In this document: positions 1-5,773 of the stretch, piece after piece
Layout: every line of letters starts with the position of its first letter
How positions within the stretch are numbered: position 1 is the stretch's first letter
NCBI GenBank assembly: GCA_026418315.1
Contig: JAOABO010000007.1
Location: 19,168 to 28,912 of the forward strand
Reading direction: 5' to 3'
Length of the DNA: 9,745 nt
DNA from: Bacteroidia bacterium
GTDB taxonomy: Bacteria; Bacteroidota; Bacteroidia; B-17B0; Aurantibacillaceae
Program-made: the position numbers and the translations under genes
Notes under the pieces: generated by a model
Databases searched by the model: none
What the model was told of the DNA's origin: nothing
Seen by the model: only the letters and a program-made list of their open reading frames with translations

Positions 1-585
1 TTCATTTTCAGCGGCTAACTTCAGGTTATTACTGGCTACTACTTTTGCCATACTCCGCATCACCTCTTCGTCAAATGTAATATCGTTGATCTGTAAGTCA
101 ATTAAATGATATCCCCATTCTTCTAATGTTTTGTCCAATTGCATTTTGACTGCTTCCACAATCTCTCTTCGTAAAGATAAAATTTCTGCCTGTTTTTTTG
201 TTGCTACAAAAGATCGCACCGAACCTTCTACTGATCTTACTAATGCCTGCATAAAACTTTTTTCATCAATAAATTTAAATGCCACGTTTTTAATAGTTTC
301 TTCTTTCTGGTCTAAAACAGTATAAAGAAGCATGGCAGTAAAATTGACATTGGCCTGGTCGGATGTGATAGCTTGAAATCCCAACTCAACGCTTCTGTTT
401 TGAATAGAAATCACTCTAAAAACCCTTTCAATGAAAGGTATTTTTAAATTTAAACCAGGATGTAACACTCTGCTAAACTTACCAAAGATAGTTAAAACCG
501 CTACTTTGCCTTGCTGTACTACCTTAAAGCCATCCCAAATAATTAACATGATGGCAACAATTAAAATACCTGATATACTCCACAT
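1..585 (-). CDS. SPFH/band-7 (stomatin/prohibitin/HflC-like) membrane protein, 3' end outside window
   Basis: The first 195 codons of a minus-strand gene whose C-terminus lies beyond the left edge; the frame stays open to base 1. Residues 3-17 are a single N-terminal hydrophobic anchor. The SPFH domain follows from about residue 20: a KVAVLTIFGKF strand, the HPGLNLKIPFIERV turn near 42-55 and VISIQNRSVEL near 58-68. The helical region after it includes the ALVRSVEGSVRS stretch (114-125) and a Trp-Gly-Tyr motif followed by LIDLQINDI (157-169). Family members form membrane-associated oligomeric rings that organise lipid domains or regulate membrane proteases. What this one does cannot be read from the sequence. 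The ATG at 585 is chosen because it sits directly before the anchor and 14 nt after a -7 promoter element. It is divergent from ispE. Family assignment is firm; whether it is HflC-like or stomatin-like is open. Confidence 0.88.
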   Translation of the reverse strand, partial: MWSISGILIVAIMLIIWDGFKVVQQGKVAVLTIFGKFSRVLHPGLNLKIPFIERVFRVISIQNRSVELGFQAITSDQANVNFTAMLLYTVLDQKEETIKNVAFKFIDEKSFMQALVRSVEGSVRSFVATKKQAEILSLRREIVEAVKMQLDKTLEEWGYHLIDLQINDITFDEEVMRSMAKVVASNNLKLAAENE

Positions 586-599
586 AATTTTGTTTTTTG

Positions 600-607
600 C
601 AAATGTA
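600..607 (-). promoter_or_regulatory. Predicted -7 promoter element (TACATTTG) for the SPFH gene
   Basis: Read on the minus strand this is TACATTTG, a perfect match to the Bacteroidota -7 consensus TAnnTTTG, ending 14 nt before the ATG at 585. No clear TTG-type -33 element is seen at the usual distance upstream, so the call rests on the -7 match and its position. Any -33 contact would fall in the same short space used by the divergent ispE promoter. Confidence 0.5.
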
Positions 608-647
608 ATAATTTATTTTTGTAAAAATTTTTTTAATCACATCGTTG

Positions 648-655
648 TATATTTG
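648..655 (+). promoter_or_regulatory. Predicted -7 promoter element (TATATTTG) for ispE
   Basis: TATATTTG matches TAnnTTTG exactly and ends only 9 nt before the ispE ATG at 665, so transcription would start within a few bases of the start codon. The nearest upstream TTG (619-621) is 26 nt away, longer than the usual spacing of about 17-23, so the -33 element is doubtful. Confidence 0.5.
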
Positions 656-664
656 AAGCAAAAA

Positions 665-1489
665 ATGATTGTTTTTTCCAACTCTAAAATTAACCTGGGT
701 TTGTGGGTACTGAATAAAAGGCCAGATGGCTATCACAATATTTCTACTATTTTTTATCCTATTCATTGGTGCGATGTTTTGGAAATTATTCCTGATTATT
801 CCACCCGCAATAACATCCATATTGAAACTTTTGGTATTCCATTAAAAATACCTTCTCATCAAAACATAATACATCAATCTTACCTACTTTTACTTAATCG
901 GTACAAAACTTTACCGGCTATAAAAGTGTTTTTATACAAAAATGTACCTTTTGGCGCAGGATTGGGTGCTGGTAGTGCTAATGCGGCTTATTTCATAAAA
1001 ACATGCAGTAATATTTTAAACTTAAATATGGATGTTGAAGAAATGAAATTGTTGTGTTCACAAATAGGTTCCGATTGTAGTTTTTTCATAGATAATACTC
1101 CTGCTCTTGCTTCTGAAAAAGGAGATGTATTAAGTCCGATAGATTTAAATCTGAATAACTTTTATATTCTTGTGATTTTCCCAAACATTTCTGTTTCTAC
1201 TCAAGAAGCATATCAAGACATCATACCCCATGAAAGAAAAGAAAGTTTGTGGAGTATTATTCAACTCCCCCTTTCTGAATGGAAACATTATTTAACTAAT
1301 GATTTTGAAAGGTCTGTTTTCAAAAAATACCCTATTATTGAAAACATTAAAAATTCTTTGTATAAAAATGGAGCTATCTATGCCAGCATGTCGGGTAGTG
1401 GAAGTGCTGTATATGGAATATTTGAGACAGAACCTCAAATAAAAGAATACGAAAAGTATCAACTTTATTTAAGTAGACCTGTCAATTAG
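665..1489 (+). CDS. ispE: 4-diphosphocytidyl-2-C-methyl-D-erythritol kinase (IspE)
   Basis: GHMP-family kinase of the non-mevalonate (MEP) isoprenoid pathway. It phosphorylates the 2-hydroxyl of CDP-methylerythritol with ATP in the cytoplasm. The product has 274 residues, close to the roughly 280 usual for the family. Visible family motifs are SKINLGLWVLNKRPDGYH (7-24) with the conserved Lys8, the glycine-rich ATP loop PFGAGLGAGSANAAY (95-109), GSDCSFF (135-141) with the likely catalytic Asp137, PALASEKGD (146-154), and the C-terminal SGSGSAVYG loop (243-251). The open frame extends upstream to 431, but that stretch is antisense to the SPFH gene and unlike IspE. The ATG at 665 starts exactly where IspE homology starts and follows an A-rich stretch and a -7 element. 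The stop overlaps the stop of the convergent MORN gene. Confidence 0.95.
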   Translation: MIVFSNSKINLGLWVLNKRPDGYHNISTIFYPIHWCDVLEIIPDYSTRNNIHIETFGIPLKIPSHQNIIHQSYLLLLNRYKTLPAIKVFLYKNVPFGAGLGAGSANAAYFIKTCSNILNLNMDVEEMKLLCSQIGSDCSFFIDNTPALASEKGDVLSPIDLNLNNFYILVIFPNISVSTQEAYQDIIPHERKESLWSIIQLPLSEWKHYLTNDFERSVFKKYPIIENIKNSLYKNGAIYASMSGSGSAVYGIFETEPQIKEYEKYQLYLSRPVN

Positions 1490-2385
1490 TTTTCGGGTTG
1501 AGTATCTCCAATATAAAAACCATCTTTATATACAGCTACTCTCAATAAAATACCATTTTCATCATAAATGTACCATTTACCATTCATTAGGCGATTATCT
1601 TTAAATTCTCCTACTTTAGAAATTTGTTTATTTTTATTATAGAGTGTATGAAACCCGTTTAAAATAAGTGGACCTTTTGTCTTTTGTGCTTCGTTAGGTG
1701 CTTCGTCTTTGCTGGCTAAAACAGGGGGGGCTTTCTTTACTTCATCTTTTATTGGCTCATAAGGTTTTTTAGGTTGATATTCTTTTATACTGGCCACATC
1801 TACTTGTCCTGCATTAAATGTTTTCTCGGCTTTCAAGTCCCCATTTTCATAGTATTCTTTAAATACTCCGGTTTCTTGTCCGTTTTGAAAATTTCCTTCT
1901 ATTGCCAGTTGACCATTTTCGTAATAATATTTTGCAGGACCTTCACGCTTTCCGTTTTGATTAAAATTGAATTCGTGCTGAACTTGTCCATTATCATAAT
2001 ATAACCTGTACTTTCCAACCCACCTATTTAGTTTAGAACTCCACTGCCCTTCTTCCTGAATTTTTCCATTTTCATGATAAATAATGCAGTACCCGTCAGG
2101 TCTTCCATTAGCATATTGTATTTTGTTCTTTAAATTTCCGTTGCAATAATATTCTATCCATAAACCATTTTTTTTACTATCTACATATTTTCCTTCTTCT
2201 ACTTTTTGTTCTGGCTGATAGCAAGTACCTGGTTTGTGTTTGCCCATAATGATCCACTTGCCTTGTCTTTTTCCTTCAGCATCTATTTTATTAATAGTAT
2301 CTCCGTTAGAGAGTAATTCATAAGATTGTGCGGAACTACCCGACCAAAGCATTACTGTAATGATTATCCATTTCATGCCTTTCAT
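1486..2385 (-). CDS. Exported MORN-repeat (YwqK-type) protein
   Basis: A 299-residue protein with a likely signal peptide (MKGMKWIIITVMLWSGSSAQ, residues 1-20). At least five repeats of about 24-25 residues are built on the core Y-Y/H-x-NG: YYCNG 79-83, YHENG 103-107, YYDNG 129-133, YYENG 154-158 and YYENG 178-182. A charged, proline-rich linker lies at about 200-238. A degenerate unit at 248-253 and a last repeat, YDENG at 274-278, follow. This is the MORN-like repeat family annotated as YwqK in Bacillus and very common in Bacteroidota; its repeats form beta-hairpin ladders and no enzymatic residues are evident. The location is probably periplasmic or outer envelope. A second in-frame ATG at 2376 is a possible start. 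Upstream is a TAAATTTG -7 element 13 nt from the first ATG. The toxin-antitoxin label often attached to YwqK is not supported here: no partner gene is adjacent. Confidence 0.82.
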   Translation of the reverse strand: MKGMKWIIITVMLWSGSSAQSYELLSNGDTINKIDAEGKRQGKWIIMGKHKPGTCYQPEQKVEEGKYVDSKKNGLWIEYYCNGNLKNKIQYANGRPDGYCIIYHENGKIQEEGQWSSKLNRWVGKYRLYYDNGQVQHEFNFNQNGKREGPAKYYYENGQLAIEGNFQNGQETGVFKEYYENGDLKAEKTFNAGQVDVASIKEYQPKKPYEPIKDEVKKAPPVLASKDEAPNEAQKTKGPLILNGFHTLYNKNKQISKVGEFKDNRLMNGKWYIYDENGILLRVAVYKDGFYIGDTQPEN

Positions 2386-2398
2386 AAATTTATTACTA

Positions 2399-2406
2399 CA
2401 AATTTA
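2399..2406 (-). promoter_or_regulatory. Predicted -7 promoter element (TAAATTTG) for the MORN-repeat gene
   Basis: Minus-strand TAAATTTG is a perfect TAnnTTTG match ending 13 nt before the ATG at 2385. No minus-strand TTG lies at a typical -33 distance. Instead a pair of TTTATCTAAAA copies (2434-2444 and 2455-2465) lies upstream. Confidence 0.5.
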
Positions 2407-2433
2407 TTGAATATTTTCCATTTGTAAAAAAAG

Positions 2434-2465
2434 TTTTAGATAAAATTGTATTTTTTTTAGATAAA
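2434..2465. repeat. Two 11-bp direct repeats, 21 bp apart, upstream of the MORN gene promoter
   Basis: TTTTAGATAAA occurs at 2434-2444 and again at 2455-2465 on the plus strand, identical in all 11 bases. The start-to-start distance is 21 bp, two helical turns, so both copies face the same side of the DNA. They lie in the 157-nt gap between the symporter stop and the MORN gene start, just upstream of its predicted -7 element. An activator site is possible. The sequence is A+T-rich, so chance is also possible. Confidence 0.35.
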
Positions 2466-2542
2466 CCTTAGTGTTATTATTACGATAAAATTTGAATTTG
2501 GTTATTCTGAAGTGGATTTTTTTTGATAGGGATAAGACCTCT

Positions 2543-3838
2543 TTATAACGTTTTTTCAGATTTTGCAATAACAGCAGAGGCGACAGCATTGCCTAATACA
2601 TTGGTAGCGCTTCTTCCCATATCTAATATTTGGTCTATTGCTAATAACAGCAATAAACCTTCAACGGGAATATTGAAATACGACAACATCCCGGCAATAA
2701 TTACCAAAGATGCTCTTGGAACACCTGCTATTCCTTTGCTGGATAATAATAATATCAACATCATGTTAATTTGGTCAAATATGCTCAAATGAATATGATA
2801 GGCCTGTGCAATAAATACGGTTGCAAAGGTCATATAAGTAATAGAGCCGTCAAGATTAAAAGAATATCCAAGCGGAAGCACAAAAGCGACAATTTTTTCA
2901 CTAATTCCAAACTTTTTAAGAGCGTTCATTGTAGCAGGCATAGCGGCCTCTGAACTGGCTGTACTGAAAGCAAGTAACACCGGTTCATACAAAGACCTCA
3001 GTAATCCTAAAAAATTTATTTTATATATGTAAGCAGTAACTCCAAGGACTACTAACACGAAGAAAAGAAGGGTAAGATAAAACACACCAATTAAATACAC
3101 ATATCCCTGTAAAATACTTACACCTTGCTTAATAACAATGGCTGCAATTGAGCCGAACACTCCAACGGGAGCAAAAAACATAATATAATGTGTTAGCTTA
3201 AACATAGATTCTGCAACTGCTTCAGAAAATTCAAAAATAACTTTTCCTTTGGAGGTATTTCCTGCTGCAATTCCAAAAAGTACGGCAAATATGACTATTG
3301 GTAAAATTTCATTTTTTGCTAAAACATTAAAAATACTATCAGGTATGACGTGTGTAATAAACTCATGAGCATCAAATCCTTTTGAAGATACAGGCAAGTA
3401 TTGTTGTTCAGGGACTTCAAGATGCATTTTCTCTCCTGGCCGAAATAAATTGACGCTCACCAGACCTAATAATAATGCAATGAATGTCATGATATAAAAA
3501 TAAACTAGAGTTTTTAAACCAATTCTTCCTAATGTAGCTATGTTTTCTATTTTTCCAATGCCACTGATAAGTATAGATATAACAAGGGGAGCGATAATCA
3601 TTTTGATAAGCCGTAAAAATATTTCACTCAATAAAGAAAAATGTGATGCCGTATTTTCTTTCAGCAATTTAAAATCTTTTTGAATTTGAGCTTTCATAAG
3701 TGAATGAGTATGCTCATTTAGTAATGATGTTTCAATTTCTGAATAATGGTTATTAATAAAATATCCTACTATAATACCTAAAATCAATGCAATTAGTATT
3801 AGTGTAATCAATTTGTTTTTCCTAAAAAATTGTACCAT
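2543..3838 (-). CDS. DAACS-family glutamate/aspartate or C4-dicarboxylate:cation symporter (GltP/DctA type)
   Basis: Inner-membrane secondary transporter of 431 residues, the normal family length, strongly hydrophobic throughout. Family landmarks are in order: TM1 (9-28), FLRLIKMIIAPLV (74-86), the serine-rich hairpin HP1 motif STASSEAAMP (292-301), the TM7 motif NLDGS (328-332; NMDGT in sodium-coupled GltPh), the HP2 motif SSKGIAGVP (366-374) and the TM8 substrate motif DMGRSATNVLGN (406-417). Asp406 and Arg409 match the residues that hold the amino group and side-chain carboxylate in glutamate transporters. Asn417 replaces the Asp that forms sodium site 1 in GltPh, as I recall for proton-coupled GltP and DctA. 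So a proton-coupled acidic amino acid carrier is the best inference. A polar stretch at 31-66 makes the TM1-TM2 loop longer than in GltPh. Its start is 4 nt beyond the hflX stop, so it is the last gene of that unit. Confidence 0.9.
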   Translation of the reverse strand: MVQFFRKNKLITLILIALILGIIVGYFINNHYSEIETSLLNEHTHSLMKAQIQKDFKLLKENTASHFSLLSEIFLRLIKMIIAPLVISILISGIGKIENIATLGRIGLKTLVYFYIMTFIALLLGLVSVNLFRPGEKMHLEVPEQQYLPVSSKGFDAHEFITHVIPDSIFNVLAKNEILPIVIFAVLFGIAAGNTSKGKVIFEFSEAVAESMFKLTHYIMFFAPVGVFGSIAAIVIKQGVSILQGYVYLIGVFYLTLLFFVLVVLGVTAYIYKINFLGLLRSLYEPVLLAFSTASSEAAMPATMNALKKFGISEKIVAFVLPLGYSFNLDGSITYMTFATVFIAQAYHIHLSIFDQINMMLILLLSSKGIAGVPRASLVIIAGMLSYFNIPVEGLLLLLAIDQILDMGRSATNVLGNAVASAVIAKSEKTL

Positions 3839-3842
3839 AAGG

Positions 3843-5054
3843 TTAATTTAATTCTAAAAAAGAAGAAATATAAGGATATCTCTGATGATAAATTTCCTCA
3901 ACTTTTTGTTTGATGAGATTTCTTAATTCCTGAATATTGATTTTTTTCTCTGCACTAATAAACACTACGGGTTGATGTATTTTATTCATCCAGCTTTTTT
4001 TTAGTTCTTCTACAGAAGGTAAGTTGTCTTCTTCCATTAATGAATGTGATCTTAAAAACTGTTCATGCTTTATTTGATATAAATCAATTTTATTAAATAC
4101 CAGGATGGTTGTTTTGTCTCCTGCGCCTATTTCTGCAAGTGTTTGATTGACTACTTTAATATGCTCTTCAAATGAGGGATGAGACACATCTACTACATGT
4201 AGCAATATGTCTGCTTCTCTTGCTTCATCTAAAGTTGATTTAAAGCTTTCTACCAATTGATGTGGCAATTTTCTGATAAACCCGACTGTGTCGCTTAATA
4301 AAAAAGGAGTAGTATCTAAAATTACTTTTCGGGTAGTTGTATCTAATGTTGCAAATAATTTGTTTTCAACAAACACTTTACTTTTGCTCAATAAATTCAT
4401 TAAGGTTGATTTTCCAACATTCGTGTATCCTACCAGTGCCACTCTAACTAACTGACTTCTGTTTTTTCTTTGCACAAACATTTGTTTATCTATTTCCTGC
4501 AATTGCTTTTTCAACTGTGTTATTTTATTTTTAATAATTCTTCTATCGGTTTCTATTTCTTTTTCTCCGGCGCCGCCTCTTGTTCCTGTTCCTCCTCTTT
4601 GTCTTTCAAGGTGCGTCCACATACCTGTTAATCTGGGTAATAAGTATTCGTATTGTGCGAGTTGTACTTGTGTTTTAGCATAAGATGTTTTAGCTCTTTG
4701 AACAAAAATCTCTAAAATAAGCATGGTTCTGTCCATCACTTTTTTCTGAAACAATTTTTCCAGATTTCTTTGCTGCACAGGGCTTAATTCATCATCAAAA
4801 ATAATGACATCTACTGGCTGTTCGTCAATAAACTTTTTGATTTCCTCTGCCTTTCCCTTTCCAATAAAGGTAGCGGGGTCGGGCTTATCGAGTTTTTGGG
4901 TAAATACTTTTATGGTATGGACATTGTAAGTGATGGAAAGAAACTTTAATTCATCCAAGTATTCCTGTAAGGGTGTTTTTTGTCCCTTGATTTCTACTCC
5001 TACTAATACCCCTCTGAGTGGCTGATAATGAGAATAGTCCCTTTTTTCAATCAT
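3843..5054 (-). CDS. hflX: GTPase HflX
   Basis: Ribosome-associated GTPase of 403 residues. Family members bind the 50S subunit and split stalled or stress-inactivated 70S ribosomes. The N-terminal HflX domain (about 14-180) contains the FIGKGKAEEIK motif (63-73), DVIIFDDELSPVQQRNLE (82-99), DRT at 108-110 with ILEIFVQRAKT following, and the Gly/Arg-rich RGGTGTRGGAGEKEIETDRR (153-172). A coiled-coil helix (about 171-200) leads to the G domain: G1 GYTNVGKS (209-216), switch I ATLDTT (235-240), G3 DTVGF (255-259), G4 NKID (321-324) and G5 SAEK (367-370). All GTP-binding motifs are intact. The ATG at 5054 lies 9 nt after the cytochrome gene stop, and the symporter starts 4 nt downstream, so the three genes are probably co-transcribed. 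Confidence 0.96.
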   Translation of the reverse strand: MIEKRDYSHYQPLRGVLVGVEIKGQKTPLQEYLDELKFLSITYNVHTIKVFTQKLDKPDPATFIGKGKAEEIKKFIDEQPVDVIIFDDELSPVQQRNLEKLFQKKVMDRTMLILEIFVQRAKTSYAKTQVQLAQYEYLLPRLTGMWTHLERQRGGTGTRGGAGEKEIETDRRIIKNKITQLKKQLQEIDKQMFVQRKNRSQLVRVALVGYTNVGKSTLMNLLSKSKVFVENKLFATLDTTTRKVILDTTPFLLSDTVGFIRKLPHQLVESFKSTLDEAREADILLHVVDVSHPSFEEHIKVVNQTLAEIGAGDKTTILVFNKIDLYQIKHEQFLRSHSLMEEDNLPSVEELKKSWMNKIHQPVVFISAEKKINIQELRNLIKQKVEEIYHQRYPYISSFLELN

Positions 5055-5063
5055 CTAATAATG

Positions 5064-5654
5064 TCATTTTTTTATATTTTCCAACACATATTTTGCAACG
5101 GCATTGGCTTGCTCTTCGCTCATCTGTACTTTTGGCATGGCATTTTTACCATTTAATATGATTTGAACTATTTCTGTTGCCTGTAAACTTGTTTGTGATA
5201 AATCTGAAGCACCAGCCATACCAAGTTTACCATCGCTTCCATGGCATATTGCACATGAGGTTTCATATATAGTTTTTCCATCAGCAACTTCAACAGAAAC
5301 TTTTTTTGTACGACTCATTTCAGCAAGTCCATAAGCAGCAACAATCATCGCAAAAGAAATCAGAGCTAAAATTTTGTTTGATTTTTTATAAGCAATAATT
5401 GCCAATGGAATGGAGCCAGCTACCACCATTAACTTAATTATCAGCATAAATTTTATTTCAGGAATTTTTGTTATTAAGTAAATGCCTGTTAGTAAAAACA
5501 GAGTGCTGACAATCATTTCAAGAATTTTAGTGTAAGATTTGAACTTCTCTAATTTTTCATTGGCATTGGATAACAGCAATAATGTCTTAATAAAATAAAT
5601 TAAAAAGAAAATGGTAACGCTGATACTGTGAATTTTTAATACTGTTGAAAACAT
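5064..5654 (-). CDS. Four-helix membrane protein (SirB2-like) fused to a monohaem cytochrome c domain
   Basis: The product has 196 residues from the ATG at 5654; a GTG at 5669 in the same frame would give 201. The ATG is preferred because a near -7 sequence (CATTTTTG, minus strand, 5669-5676) overlaps the GTG. Numbering from the GTG, there are four hydrophobic helices at about 16-34, 49-67, 73-93 and 99-117. They resemble the SirB/SirB2 family in size and in the KIHSISV motif carrying a His in helix 1. A soluble class-I cytochrome c domain follows, with the haem site CAICH (139-143), the SDGKLGMAGASDL loop, and the probable axial ligand Met178 in NAMPK. The haem domain should face the periplasm. 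Family knowledge suggests electron transfer, but donor and acceptor are unknown. First gene of the unit with hflX and the symporter. The cytochrome domain is certain; the SirB2 label is tentative. Confidence 0.83.
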   Translation of the reverse strand: MFSTVLKIHSISVTIFFLIYFIKTLLLLSNANEKLEKFKSYTKILEMIVSTLFLLTGIYLITKIPEIKFMLIIKLMVVAGSIPLAIIAYKKSNKILALISFAMIVAAYGLAEMSRTKKVSVEVADGKTIYETSCAICHGSDGKLGMAGASDLSQTSLQATEIVQIILNGKNAMPKVQMSEEQANAVAKYVLENIKK

Positions 5655-5668
5655 ATCTTTTTTAGGCA

Positions 5669-5676
5669 CAAAAATG
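5669..5676 (-). promoter_or_regulatory. Weak -7-like element for the cytochrome-hflX-symporter unit
   Basis: CATTTTTG on the minus strand matches TAnnTTTG at all fixed positions except the first, and ends 14 nt before the ATG at 5654. It would place the transcription start downstream of the alternative GTG start, which is why the ATG is preferred for the cytochrome gene. No -33 element was recognised. Confidence 0.3.
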
Positions 5677-5679
5677 AGA

Positions 5680-5700
5680 AATAATTTGTATTAAATTATT
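5680..5700. repeat. 8-bp A+T inverted repeat in the divergent promoter region
   Basis: AATAATTT (5680-5687) and AAATTATT (5693-5700) are perfect inverted copies separated by 5 nt. They lie between the divergent cytochrome and PHP genes, close upstream of the cytochrome start. Position fits a dimeric-regulator operator, but an all-A+T palindrome of this size is easily found by chance in such DNA. Confidence 0.3.
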
Positions 5701-5742
5701 TTAATTTCGTCTAATTTGTTTAAATGTCAGAGTTTTATGTTG

Positions 5743-5750
5743 TATCTTTG
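5743..5750 (+). promoter_or_regulatory. Predicted promoter (-7 TATCTTTG, -33 TTTG at 5715-5718) for the PHP-led gene run
   Basis: TATCTTTG is a perfect TAnnTTTG match, 23 nt before the ATG at 5774. A TTTG at 5715-5718 is a candidate -33 element with a 24-nt spacer, at or just beyond the usual range. This is the best promoter in the window and probably drives the four genes from 5774 to 9606. Confidence 0.55.
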
Positions 5751-5773
5751 CAAATCTAAACTTGATTGTTTTT

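Noticed and set aside
131..325. Short plus-strand open frame
   Set aside because: It lies entirely opposite the coding strand of the SPFH gene, which has clear domain motifs.
431..664. In-frame upstream extension of ispE giving 78 extra residues
   Set aside because: The extension is antisense to the SPFH gene, has no resemblance to IspE, and IspE homology starts exactly at the ATG at 665.
524..820. Minus-strand open frame of 98 codons across the SPFH/ispE divergent region
   Set aside because: It overlaps the start of two recognised genes and both promoters, and has no recognisable motif.
1774..2004. Open frame antisense to the MORN repeats
   Set aside because: It mirrors the repeat codons of the real gene and has no independent support; the same reasoning removes short antisense frames at 5978-6160 and 7190-7375.
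1486..2385. MORN/YwqK gene as the antitoxin of a toxin-antitoxin pair
   Set aside because: The protein has a signal peptide and there is no small toxin-like gene next to it; the label comes only from family naming.
2386..2542. Possible terminator or small RNA in the 157-nt gap
   Set aside because: T runs are present (for example 2451-2458 and 2517-2524), but I could not find a stable G+C-containing stem before them.
2404..2589. Minus-strand open frame between the symporter and the MORN gene
   Set aside because: It overlaps the symporter 3' end out of frame; its lysine- and phenylalanine-rich composition is what A+T-rich non-coding DNA gives.
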